DNA of 64,000 nucleotides, from positions 1,426,001-1,490,000 of the forward strand of contig CAWHEL010000004.1 in NCBI GenBank assembly GCA_963828555.1, in the 5' to 3' direction. Positions 27,050 through 35,879 of the stretch are shown here, piece by piece (position 1 is the stretch's first letter; every line of letters starts with the position of its first letter). The DNA comes from JADJPO01 sp963828555. Lineage in GTDB: Bacteria > Actinomycetota > Actinomycetes > Actinomycetales > Kineosporiaceae. The position numbers and the translations under genes are program-made. Below the pieces are notes generated by a model, which saw nothing but the letters and a program-made list of their open reading frames with translations, ran no database searches and was not told the DNA's origin.

Positions 27050-27499
27050 ATGGCGAACGGGCCTGGGTGGGCAGCGTTGACCACGTGGGTCGTGGTGAAC
27101 GTCGTCAACCTTGCCCAGACGGTGGGGTTCGCCTCCCGACGAACCCACGGCATGGCCGTCAACCACGTCGCCGGCTACCTGATCGCAGGACTGGCCGTCC
27201 CGGCCACCGCAGCCCTCGTGGGGTATGCCCGCGCCAGCAGCCCGTGGTGGATCGGACCGGCGGTGTTCGACGGATTCGTGGCGCTCATGCTCGTCGTGGA
27301 CTACCTGCGACCGGTCCAGTTCCGGAACCCACGCAGGCCGATCATCCTCGTTCCCTACCTGCTGCTCTTCTTCGGCGGCATCTTCCTGATGGGCATCTCG
27401 ATGTACGAGGTGAACCGCAGCCTGTGGCTGGTCACGGTAGCCACGAGCACATTGCTGATCAGCAGCATGGTGTGGGCCATGCGCCAAGGAACGGCGTGA
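27050..27499 (+). CDS. Four-helix membrane protein of unknown function
   Basis: 149 residues from ATG 27050, preceded by GGGAGGAGG. Four hydrophobic segments at about 7-25, 33-55, 62-82, 94-115, with a fifth weaker one at 120-140. FDGFVALMLVVDYLRPVQFR in the middle and IILVPYLLLFFGGIFLMGIS are conserved-looking. I cannot assign a family with certainty. It sits alone between the glycine-zipper gene and a convergent HAD hydrolase gene. Confidence 0.65.
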   Translation: MANGPGWAALTTWVVVNVVNLAQTVGFASRRTHGMAVNHVAGYLIAGLAVPATAALVGYARASSPWWIGPAVFDGFVALMLVVDYLRPVQFRNPRRPIILVPYLLLFFGGIFLMGISMYEVNRSLWLVTVATSTLLISSMVWAMRQGTA

Positions 27500-27811
27500 G
27501 AACCGACCCACCCGTGGCGTTGACACAACGCCCGAACCGGTCGACATCCGCCGGCGGGGTCGCACGCTTCTCGGCGCTATCGACGGCAGATGCGTGCGTT
27601 CGGCGTGGCGAGCAGCTGTCGAGGGAAGAGGTGCTCGACTGTCGATGGCGGGTGTCTCGGCGTGTCGAGGGCGAGTGCGGGCGTGTGGCCTGGGGATGGT
27701 GGTTGCCGGCGGGGCGGCGATGGCTTGCGGGGTGCCACCGACCCCGCGGGGCCGGCTGCGCTCGGTGCGGTTTGTCGCCGGGAGGGTCACCCCCGGGATG
27801 TCACGCGTTGG
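27500..27811. other. 312-bp convergent spacer
   Basis: No gene supported. A plus-strand frame from 27644 contains a lipobox-like AMAC but overlaps the end of the HAD gene and looks random. Confidence 0.4.
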
Positions 27812-28585
27812 TCACGCATCAGCCCGCAGTGGGGGCAACTCGTCCGCGAGTTCGGGTAGGTCGAGGATCTCCAGGAGGTCGCGGAAGTCCGTGATCGTGT
27901 GGTCGGGTACACAGTCCCGGTACACCTTGGTTCCCTGATCGGAGTCGAACAGCACGGTTTTCATCCCGATCTCCCGCGCCCCGAAGACGTCGCGATGCAT
28001 GTCGTTGCCGATGTACAGGGCGTTCTCGGCCGACACCCCCATCCGGTCCAGTGCGAGCTGGAAGAGGCGCCGGTCGGGTTTGCGGTACCCATGATCCCCG
28101 GACACCACGATCGGGTCGAAGTAGTCGAGCAGGCCGACCTTGTGCAATTCGCCGCGCGCGTAGGCGCTCTGCGCATCGGTGACCACGGCCAGGGCGAAGT
28201 CCTCACGCAGGATGTCGAGCACCTCACGCACATGCGGGAACAGGCTCAGCCGGTGTCGGGAGATGCCGCGGGACATCTCGGCCAGGAACAACGGCATCTG
28301 CTCGAGTTTCTCCACGGGCAGAGCGCGGGTGTAGTCCGTCAGGTGCGCGTCGATGATGGTGCGCCAGATACCGACGGCATCGAACTCCGGATGCTCCTGC
28401 GGACTTGCCCGCTGCTGCTCCTTCATGATCCGGAAGTAGAGGTCCTTCACCTCGTGGCGGCGCAGGTCGATGCCCTGATAAGTGAAGAAGTGCGCCGCCG
28501 CCCGGAAGATCTGGTCCATGCCGTCCTCGGTCAGGATCCGGACCAGGGTGCCGTTCACGTCGAAGGCGACCGCTCGAATATCCAT
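27812..28585 (-). CDS. HAD-superfamily hydrolase
   Basis: 257 residues from ATG 28585. Motif I is VAFDVNGTLVRI: Asp nucleophile, with Asn in place of the usual second Asp (DxNGT, as in some members). A helical cap occupies about 20-110. Motif II is VVTDAQSAYA, motif III Lys is in GYRKPDRRLF, and motif IV is YIGNDMHRDVFGAREIGMKT. It is divergent from a phosphotransferase-family gene 387 bp away, possibly co-regulated. Substrate unknown; the Asn replacement may reduce phosphatase activity. Confidence 0.87.
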   Translation of the reverse strand: MDIRAVAFDVNGTLVRILTEDGMDQIFRAAAHFFTYQGIDLRRHEVKDLYFRIMKEQQRASPQEHPEFDAVGIWRTIIDAHLTDYTRALPVEKLEQMPLFLAEMSRGISRHRLSLFPHVREVLDILREDFALAVVTDAQSAYARGELHKVGLLDYFDPIVVSGDHGYRKPDRRLFQLALDRMGVSAENALYIGNDMHRDVFGAREIGMKTVLFDSDQGTKVYRDCVPDHTITDFRDLLEILDLPELADELPPLRADA

Positions 28586-28972
28586 GTGCGCTCCCGGCAC
28601 TCCTTGCTCGACACGGCAGATGCGAAGCCGTCGATGTCCTCCTCGCTCCTCCAGATGGGGCGGTCGTCCTGGTGAACCCGGCCTGTCGGATCAGCCGCGA
28701 TCGCAAGGATACGGGTGCCCGGGCCGGTCGGCGGCCCTGGCCCTGTCACACCCGTCCCCTCCGGTATCAGAGATGAACCGAGCGCCTCTTGTGAGTGCAA
28801 GGAGCGGAAACACCACAGGCCCGGGGGGGTTGTGGTGCCGCCGAGGGGGAGAACGTGAGTGAGATGCGACACAAGGACAAGGCACGCGGGACGGGATTCG
28901 GGACGTTCGGGCGCGGTGTGCCGCGCCGTGCGTTGGTGCTGGCCCCGCGAGCCGGCACGGGGGGCGTTCCCG
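28586..28972. promoter_or_regulatory. 387-bp divergent spacer between HAD and phosphotransferase genes
   Basis: No coding sequence supported. It must hold promoters of both genes; I could not pick a palindromic operator with confidence. Confidence 0.35.
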
Positions 28973-29983
28973 ATGAACGGTAAGTACGTCGGGTATGTCG
29001 CCGGTCATGACCCGCTGCACGCCTTCCTGCGCGGGATCCTCCGCGAGCGCCTGGGCGTGCGCGAGTCACGGCCCGCGTTCCGGGTCTTCCGGCTGTGCGG
29101 CAGCAACGAGGTCTACGCCTACGAGGAGAAGCACAGCGGAACCAAGCTCATCTGCAAGTTCTACGGCCCAAAGTACGGAGCCAACCGCGACAAGGCCGCC
29201 TGGAGGGCCCGTCAGGAATACGACGGGCTGGAGACGCTGAGGCGGTTCGACCTGGTCGGGTCCCCGCATCATGTGATCCGCCCGCTGGGCTACAGCCGCG
29301 AGATCAACGGTGTGCTGGCGATCGAGTACTACGCCGGCGAGGAGTTCAGCCACGCGATCACGCGGGCGACCCAGCACGGCGACGACGCGCACCTGTACTG
29401 GCGGCTGACGGCGCTGGCCTACTTCCTCGCAACGCTGCACAACCGGACCGCCAACGGGGCGGTCGTCGACTTCGACCCCGACTGCCGCTACTTCGACACC
29501 CTGCTCGCCAGCCTCCACCGGTCCCACCGCATCGGGCAGTGCGACATCGACGAGCTCTCCTGGCTGCGCGAGCGCTGGCGGGAACGGCCGCGGATGTGGC
29601 AGGACCGCCAGGTCTGGCTGCACGGCGACGCCACCCCGGCGAACTTCCTGTTCGGTCACGGGCTGGACGTCGCGGCCATCGACCTCGAACGCATCAAGCG
29701 CGGGGACCGGATGTTCGACGTCGGGCGGGTCGCCGGGGAGCTGCAGCACGCGTTCATGAGCGCCGTCGGCGACCGGCATCGCGCCGAGCCGTTCATCGGA
29801 CACTTCCTGTGGGAGTACAGCTGCCACTTCCCCGACCGCTGGCAGACCTTCGAGTCGATCACCGCACGGGTGCCCTACTACATGGCGTTGAACCTGCTGC
29901 GAGTCGCGCGCAACAACTACATCGGCCCGGACTACGGCGGCCGGCTCGTGGGCCAGGCCAAGAAGATGCTCCGAGCCGCGTAA
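28973..29983 (+). CDS. APH/choline-kinase-like phosphotransferase
   Basis: 336 residues from ATG 28973. The catalytic loop is WLHGDATPANFLF (Asp base, Asn metal ligand), with IDLERIKRGDRMFDVGRV as the second metal site. The N-lobe carries VYAYEEKHSGTKLICKFYGP, with the nucleotide-binding Lys. A long C-terminal helical region ends MALNLLRVARNNYIGPDYGG. It differs clearly from the APH at 13.5 kb. Paired divergently with the HAD hydrolase, which suggests a kinase-phosphatase pair acting on one metabolite; that is inference. Confidence 0.82.
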   Translation: MNGKYVGYVAGHDPLHAFLRGILRERLGVRESRPAFRVFRLCGSNEVYAYEEKHSGTKLICKFYGPKYGANRDKAAWRARQEYDGLETLRRFDLVGSPHHVIRPLGYSREINGVLAIEYYAGEEFSHAITRATQHGDDAHLYWRLTALAYFLATLHNRTANGAVVDFDPDCRYFDTLLASLHRSHRIGQCDIDELSWLRERWRERPRMWQDRQVWLHGDATPANFLFGHGLDVAAIDLERIKRGDRMFDVGRVAGELQHAFMSAVGDRHRAEPFIGHFLWEYSCHFPDRWQTFESITARVPYYMALNLLRVARNNYIGPDYGGRLVGQAKKMLRAA

Positions 29984-30341
29984 GACTCATGCGACGGCCA
30001 GGAACTGGCAGTACACCGCAGCCACGTCTTCGGGATCAGGACACGTCGCAGGTGGGTAGCAGCCGCAGCTGTCCGCATGCCGGCCATGCCTGGGAACGCT
30101 TACCCACGACCCCCGACCGAGCAATGGCCCACAGGAGTAGGCGCCCGACATCATGCGACGGCGAAACGCTCAGCCGCGCGTCCGCGCCCAGGTACGAGCC
30201 GGCCGTGATCACGTCCCGCTCGCTGAGCGTGACCTCGCACGGCCACACTTGGTGAGGAAGTGCCGCGAGCGGACCATCACGTGCTGCCCGGTCCTGCGAT
30301 CGTCCACTCGGGGCGACTGGGTTCCTGGCAGGATCCTCCGG
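29984..30341. other. 358-bp spacer, nothing recognised
   Basis: No gene, hairpin or clear repeat copy supported. Confidence 0.4.
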
Positions 30342-30712
30342 GTGACTACCAGTGCTGGAGGTCCCTCGGCGCAGGGCGGGCAGCCGGTGATCTCCGGTGC
30401 GGACCATCGGGTGCCGGCGACGGCCAGACCCGCGTTCGAGCACGTCGCGACGATCGCCGACGGCTTCTGCCGAGAGCACCTCAACGACGAGTACGCACAG
30501 CTGAGCATCAAGCTCACGGCCAAGCTGGCCCGCAAGAGGCCCTCGCCGCTGCTGCGCGGCGACCGGCGGATCTGGGCATCGGCCGTGATCTACGCCCTCG
30601 GCCGGGTCAACTTCCTGTCCGACCCCTCGCAGACCCCGCACCTGCCGACCGAGCACCTCGCCCGCCTGCTCGAGGTCAAGCAGACGGGCCGTAGCCCGAC
30701 GAAAGCCCAGCA
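30342..30712 (+). pseudogene. DUF6398 protein, damaged C-terminus
   Basis: From GTG 30342. The family core is recognisable: FEHVATIADGFCREHLNDEY, AKLARKRPSPLLRGDRRIWA, and VIYALGRVNFLSDPSQTPHL. The final helix, expected to read like a small helix-turn-helix ending in KAKxIRDxL, instead becomes QTGRSPTKAQHPT. The open frame then runs on to 30938 with random composition. A single indel near 30690 would explain it. The family is of unknown function and is usually a stand-alone gene or fused to other domains. Confidence 0.6.
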
Positions 30713-31039
30713 TCCGACTCTCGGCAGAGTCGCGCTCACAGCCCGTGGCGCTGCGTGCGGGGCGGGATCAGCCGGTTTCGTCGGCCACGGCCTCCTCGCC
30801 CCCTGCCCACATGACTCAGCGTGTGGTCGGCGCAGGCTACGGCGTCACGGTCGTCGGCCACCCCAGCCCCATGCCCCTGACCCGTCGACCGCCTGCCCGC
30901 GATGCGCGTCGGCGCGGCGTCCCGCACCGCGCCCCTGAGTGACCGCGTGAGGATTGCCGACGCCGGTCAGGGATTGTTCAGGGTGCGGCCAGGGACGGCG
31001 CCTGATCCGCCGCAGGTGTGCGGTGACGACAGTGGAGTC
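30713..31039. other. 327-bp spacer, nothing recognised
   Basis: GC-rich, no supported gene; holds the promoter for the PspC-domain gene. Confidence 0.35.
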
Positions 31040-31639
31040 ATGACAACCACCGAGACCCCCGCCCTCCCCGCCACCGTCACCACCGGGTCCGACGAGCAGC
31101 CGTCCTGGGGCACCGCCCCCGCCACCGCCCCGACCGGCACCGGCACCGGCCACACCGCCGACCCCTCCGGCACGACCTTCACCCCGCCATCGGAGCCATC
31201 GCAGCCGTCGCGGCCGGTGACCCCGCCCGCCGCGCGGTCCTTCGACACGATCCGCCGCTCCGGCGTGACCCGCCCCGACCGGGGCTGCGGCCGCATGGTC
31301 GCCGGCGTCGCGGCCGGCCTGGCCCGCCGCTGGGACCTCGACCCGATCGTCGTCCGCGTCGCGTTCATCCTGCTGACGTTCCTCGGCGGTCTCGGGGCCT
31401 CCCTGTACGGCCTGGGCTGGCTCTTCCTGCCCCACCCCGACGGCCGCATCCACGCCCAGCAACTCCTCACCGGCCGCATCACCGCCGGGTTCGTCGGCGC
31501 CCTGCTGGCAACCCTCGCGGTCACCGACGGCGTCGCCCCGCTGATCGTCGCCGCAGTCGTGATAACGATCATCGTCCTGCTCGCCCGCGACCGCCACGCC
31601 CACACCACCACCGGCAATATCACGGTGGGCACCCACTGA
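31040..31639 (+). CDS. PspC-domain membrane protein
   Basis: 199 residues from ATG 31040. A 65-residue Thr/Pro-rich cytoplasmic start is followed by the PspC domain (about 75-135): RPDRGCGRMVAGVAAGLARR, WDLDPIVVRVAFILLTFLGG and YGLGWLFLPHPDGRI. Two further hydrophobic helices follow (about 140-180), then a His/Thr tail. PspC proteins sense envelope stress or partner with phage-shock-like regulators. No liaF/pspA-like gene is adjacent. Complete, single gene. Confidence 0.87.
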   Translation: MTTTETPALPATVTTGSDEQPSWGTAPATAPTGTGTGHTADPSGTTFTPPSEPSQPSRPVTPPAARSFDTIRRSGVTRPDRGCGRMVAGVAAGLARRWDLDPIVVRVAFILLTFLGGLGASLYGLGWLFLPHPDGRIHAQQLLTGRITAGFVGALLATLAVTDGVAPLIVAAVVITIIVLLARDRHAHTTTGNITVGTH

Positions 31640-31801
31640 CGCCAACCCACCCGACCACGTGCACGAGGCAGGACCCACGAGGCATCCGGTCGCACCAGGC
31701 CTCACCGCAGGGCGCGAGAGCACCACGCTCTCGCGCCCTGCACCGTTGCCGAACAGCGGCCCTGCCTCACCCTGCAGAACCCACCTCGACAAGAGCGGGC
31801 A

Positions 31802-32771
31802 TCAGCTACAGCCGAACCGGCCAGGACCGCTACTCGCCGTGACCAAGAAGCGTGACACTCGCGACCAAACAGCCTGCTGGAGCGCCAACGTGATCCACCC
31901 TGCCAGCGCCATACCGGTGAGATTGACCAGGAGTTGGAGCGAGCTGCCCCAGATCTCGTGGCCCACACCAAACGCTGTCCCTAGTGCGACGTTTCCGGCA
32001 GCTGGCACCGTGGTCACGGAGATGAAGACACCGGACAGACCTCCGACCCTGGCAGACGTTAGCGACAGGACGCCGGCGGCCGCGGCGATGACCGCGACGA
32101 TGAAGGACCACTTGTCGGGCGTGTAAACAAAGGCTGTGTCCGGCCGCTCGGCTGTCACATCTTCGAGCGTTACCCAGCCCAGGGCCCGGCCGATCAGGGC
32201 AGCGGCAGTCGTGGCGACGATCGCAACCGCGAAGCCGAGGACGAGCGTTCGCGCTGCCAGGTTCAGCAGCGACCTCCGCCGGCGCACGAGAGCGACGCCG
32301 AGTGCCGCCACCGCGCCGAACTCAGGACCGAGCACCATGGCCCCGATGACCAGGATCTGGGAGTCGAGGACGATCGCGATACCGGCGATCAGCGTGGCCA
32401 GGGTCATGAAGCTCATGTAGGTCCAGTTGAGCTCGGACTCCTCGTAGGCGCGCTGGGTGACGTCAGTCCACACCACGGCGTCCGCGCTCGCGCCCGGGGC
32501 GATCCGTTCCGCGTCGTATCCCGACCGCGAGATCCACGCACGCACCGGTTCGATGTGGAGACTGCCCTCCCGCGGCACACCCAGCTCACGAAGCCGGTCG
32601 ACGAGATCGTTGGCTGCCTCCCTTGCGATGTCGGCTTGTACGACGTCACCGGCTGGCCGTAGGGACGCGCCGCGCATCACCGACAGACTGCTCACCGCAG
32701 GATCGGCACTCAGCGCGACCAAGACGTCATCGGTCAGCGAAAAAAGGTAGAACCATCCGCATCTGCAACAT
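31802..32771 (-). CDS. DUF389 membrane protein, probable frameshift near the start
   Basis: About 320 residues. The N-terminal ferredoxin-like part (ADPAVSSLSVMRGASLRPAG, DLVDRLRELGVPREGSL) is followed by six or seven hydrophobic helices with DSQILVIGAMVLGPEFGAVA, the DUF389 signature. ATG 32771 gives MLQMRMVLP, which matches the family N-terminus, but a run of six T at about 32743-32748 puts it out of frame with the rest. A one-base change in that run would join them. The remaining frame is open from 32812, so expression from an internal start cannot be excluded. Function unknown. Confidence 0.72.
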
Positions 32772-32895
32772 CTGCACAGTCTGACGCCATCGAAGCGGGC
32801 AACGCCGCGCACAGGGACTGATCTTGATCTTTAGCCTCGGGGGCCTGCGACCTGGTCTGTCATGGTTGAGTTGCAGCGTGTCGTAGTGGCATGGG

Positions 32896-32952
32896 GCGAC
32901 CTTCGGAAGATCGTGTTCTCGCTGAAGACACATGATCCGAGCCGAAGGTCGC
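32896..32952 (+). promoter_or_regulatory. Start-proximal hairpin of the 32.95-kb transposase
   Basis: GCGACCTTCGG (32896-32906) and CCGAAGGTCGC (32942-32952) are a perfect 11-bp inverted repeat, ending one base before the transposase ATG. The arrangement parallels the IS1380 hairpin at 5321-5389, but the sequences are unrelated. Confidence 0.5.
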
Positions 32953-32953
32953 G

Positions 32954-33690
32954 ATGGACAGCCTGCCGCAGGACGTCGATGGGATCGAGTCGGTCGAGGT
33001 GTTGTGCCGGTTCCGGCGAGAGGTCTACACGTGCCTGGACGCCCGGGCGGATGCGTTGTTCGGGCTGGCGGATGCGGTGTTGTGCGCGGCGGGGCCGGTG
33101 CGGTCGTTGCCGGAGTTGTCGCGGAGCCGGAGCATCGTCGCGGACACGGCGGTCTGTATGACGGGTTGAACGCCGGACGGATCGAGTTCGCTCGGGTCCG
33201 TCGTGGCCTGGACGGGCTGCCGCTGCCGCGGGTTGGGGGGCGGATCGAGCTCGGGGTGGACGTCACGCCGTGGCTGCGCCCGGACGCCGAGACCAGCCCG
33301 GACCGGTTGTTCTGCCATGTGCATGGGCGGGCCAAGGGCACCAGCCAGATGATCCCGGGCTGGCCGTACTCGATCGTGGCCGCGTTGGAGACCGGGCGGA
33401 CCAGCTGGACCGCGGTGCTGGACGCGGTTCGGCTCGGCCCGAACGACGATGCCACCGCGGTCACCGCCGCTCAGCTGCGGGAGGTGGTCGAAGGGCTGAT
33501 CCACGCCGGGCAGTAGATCTCGGGAGATCCACCGATCGAGATCGTGATGGACTCCGGCTACGACCGCACCCTGCTGGCGTTCGTCCTGGCCGACCTACCG
33601 GTTGTGGTGACCGGCCGGCTGCGGTCGACCGCGTCATGATCGGCCCGATCCCGGCCCGCCGACCCTACTCGCGGCACGAGCGGCCGCTAA
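32954..33690 (+). pseudogene. NF041680-like DDE transposase, broken and truncated
   Basis: ATG 32954 starts MDSLPQDVDGIESVEV and VYTCLDARADALFGLADAVL. The frame breaks near 33140, continuing as GLYDGLNAGRIEFARVRRGL, then ELGVDVTPWLRPDAETSPDR with a probable catalytic Asp, and RAKGTSQMIPGWPYSIVAAL. A stop interrupts near 33515, after which IEIVMDSGYDRTLLAFVLAD carries a second Asp. The match ends near 33650 at an island repeat, so the C-terminal half is absent. It resembles the actinobacterial NF041680 putative transposase family; assignment is from memory of that family. Confidence 0.65.
33665..33690. repeat. Island repeat copy at the transposase break
   Basis: CTACTCGCGGCACGAGCGGC plus CGC. 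CTACTCGCGGC is identical to the left flank of IS110 copy 2 at 34368-34378. The transposase remnant ends here. Confidence 0.5.
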
Positions 33691-33721
33691 GAGTCCTCAG
33701 CGCGGCGGGTGTGGATGGGCG

Positions 33722-34195
33722 CTACTGCACAAACGTGAAGCCGTACTTGTCCGCCACGCCCGCCATGGCCGCGATCTCGGCCGGATCGAGGGGCGGCCCG
33801 ACGACCCCTCGGCGCCCGGGCTTACCGAGTTCGGGAAACATGCCGTCCATCCCGGCCGGTGAATACATGAACAGCATCGTCGCCGGGCCCTCGCCGACGT
33901 TGCTGTAGCTATGGACGACGTCCCGCGGGACGTAGATCGTCGCCCCCGGCTCAGCCTGGTAGTCCCGGCCGTCCACGGTGAAGACCATCCGACCCTCGAG
34001 CAGGTAGAACGTCTCCTCCTCCCGGTGGTGACAGTGCGGAGGCGGACCCGCCTCGGGCAGCACCAGCGCCTCGAGCAGCGTGAAGACACCGCCGGTAGCA
34101 ATGCCGGACAGCAGCGTCGTGTACGTATCGCCGACGAGGAACACACTCTCGCCCTCACCAGCGGGCACATAGACGGACTGACCTGGTGCACTCAT
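33722..34195 (-). CDS. Cupin-domain protein (quercetinase-like)
   Basis: 157 residues from ATG 34195. A single cupin barrel carries the two metal motifs: PPPHCHHREEETFYLLEG (motif 1, His/His/Glu) and PRDVVHSYSNVGEG (motif 2, His). The C-terminal extension is DPAEIAAMAGVADKYGF. Single-cupin proteins of this type bind a metal and act as dioxygenases or sensors; the substrate is not readable. Ribosome site GGAGG is about 10 bases upstream. Stand-alone between two mobile elements, and intact. Confidence 0.87.
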   Translation of the reverse strand: MSAPGQSVYVPAGEGESVFLVGDTYTTLLSGIATGGVFTLLEALVLPEAGPPPHCHHREEETFYLLEGRMVFTVDGRDYQAEPGATIYVPRDVVHSYSNVGEGPATMLFMYSPAGMDGMFPELGKPGRRGVVGPPLDPAEIAAMAGVADKYGFTFVQ

Positions 34196-34378
34196 GGACC
34201 GCCTCCAAGATCGGATCTCTTGACGGCAGGCTAGCGAAGACACCCCAGGTCGCGTGAGGGCAGAACCACGACGTCCTCACCCAGAACCATCGTCAGGCCC
34301 GGCGAGTGGTGGCGCCGATCCGGTGTTGGGGCGTTGGAGGGTGCACCAGCAGAAGCGTATGGCCGCGCTACTCGCGGC

Positions 34379-34606
34379 TACTTGTTTCATTGGGGCAGGA
34401 CGGTGCCTGGCAGGGTGTCGTCCAGGCGCCCGGTCCGTTGCTCCACTTGCGGCTGCCCACGCTTGTCGTGTGGCTCTCACATGGCCTGCGCGGGCCGGGC
34501 GTCGCTCTACCTGAGCGGGAGTGGCTCGAGAGGGGTTTGACCAGCTCGAAGTAGCGGTGCCCTCCTCGCTCTCAACCGGTTGGCGGCGAGGGACGGGAGG
34601 CCCCAA
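34379..34606 (+). ncRNA. Candidate IS110 bridge RNA region, copy 2
   Basis: 228 non-coding bases between the left end and the transposase GTG. Shared blocks with copy 1: GCGGCTGCCCAC, GTGTGGCTC, GTGGCTCGAGAGGGG, GCTCGAAGTAGC, GTGCCC. The spacers between the blocks differ, as would be expected for target- and donor-pairing loops on a conserved scaffold. Inferred from family knowledge. Confidence 0.45.
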
Positions 34607-35820
34607 GTGACTGCTCGGGACACGAGCGTGGTGGTGATCGGGATGGATCCGCACAAGCGGTCGGTCACGATCGAGGTGATGGCGCCCGATGAGACCATCC
34701 TGGGCGGTGGCCGGTTCACCACGGACGTCGAGGGCTTCCGGGCGATGCGCGAGTACGTCGCCCAGTGGAAGAAGCGGGTGTGGGCGATCGAGGGCTGCGC
34801 CGGGATCGGCGGGCACGTCGCCGAGCGGCTGACCAAGGCCGGTGAAGATGTCGTGGACGTCCCACCGAAGTTGTCCGCCAGGGCGCGGGTGTTCATCTCC
34901 GGGCAGGGCCGCAAGACCGACGCCACCGACGCGCACTCCGTCGCCCTTGTCGGGGTGCGGATGGCCGGGCTGCGGGCGTTCGTCAACAACGAGCAGCTCG
35001 CCCTGATGCGGGTCCTGGTCGACCGGCGCCGGTCGCTGGGTGAGGACCACACCCGGATGGTCTCCCAGCTGCATCAGCTACTCCTGCAGCTGATCCCTGG
35101 CGGGGCGAAGAAGTCCTTGTCCGCGGCCCAGGCCAAGGTGCTGCTCGCCGGCGTGCGTCCCGGGACGAGCTCGGAAAGACCCGACGGCGGGTCGCTGCGG
35201 AACTGATCGCCGACCTGGAACGCATCTACGCCCGCTCCAAGGCCGCCGACAAGGAACTCGCCGCCCTCGTGCGCGCGACCGGCACGTCGTTGATGGACCT
35301 GCATGGCATCGGTCCCTCCGGCGCGGCGCGGTTGCTGGTCGAGGTCGGCGACATCACCCGGTTCCCGTCCAAGGCGCACTTCGCGTCCTGGAACGGCACC
35401 GCACCCCTGGACGCCTCCTCCGGGGACAACGTCCACCACCGGTTGTCGCGCAAGGGGAACCGTCAGATCAACCGGGTGCTGCACATCATGGCCACCGTCC
35501 AGCTGCGCAACCCGACCGACGGACGCGCCTACTTCGACAAGCGCGTCGGTGAGGGCAAGACGTCGATGGAGAGCATGCGCGCGCTCAAACGGCGTCTGTC
35601 GGACGTGGTCTACCGGACCATGCTCAACGACTCGCTCGAAGCCATGACCGCCAACGACTCGGACGGATGGAGACGGGCCCGGGAGGACACACGGGGGCGG
35701 CTACTGGCTCCAGCGCGACCGACTCACACCCCAACGCCGGCACTTCGGAGAAGTCACTTCCCGGACCCGCCACCAGGCACTCTACGACCCGCAGAAAGGT
35801 CTCGTCAGCGGCCCTCTTGA
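34607..35820 (+). pseudogene. IS110-family transposase, one frameshift
   Basis: GTG 34607 start with GGGAGG upstream. DEDD residues: VIGMDPHKRSVTIEV, WAIEGCAGIGG, KTDATDAHSVAL. The frame breaks at about 35160, where CGT-CCC-GGG has apparently lost one C of CCCC; the next frame restores RDELGKTRRRVAAELIADLE. The C-terminal domain is complete (GIGPSGAARLLVEVGD, FASWNGTAPLDASSGD with the Ser region, then VVYRTMLND). A single base would repair it, so it is the least damaged of the transposases here. Confidence 0.85.
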
Positions 35821-35879
35821 CCTAGAGGGGTGCCATTTCCGGATGTTCGAGAATCCTTGGCACGGCCTACGGTGGTCCT

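Larger units (their letters stand above)
34379..35833 (+). mobile_element. IS110-family insertion sequence, copy 2
   Basis: Left end TACTTGTTT after target half ACTCGCGGC; right end TTGACCTAGAGGGGTGC followed by ATTTCCGGATGTT. About 1.45 kb, against 1.80 kb for copy 1; the ends, leader blocks and transposase core are related but clearly diverged, so this is a sister element rather than a recent duplicate. It contains the leader and a transposase gene with one frameshift. Confidence 0.78.

Noticed and set aside
27644..27938. Small lipoprotein (lipobox-like AMAC after a hydrophobic stretch)
   Set aside because: The frame overlaps the HAD gene end, has no good ribosome site, and its tail is Arg/Ser-rich shadow sequence.
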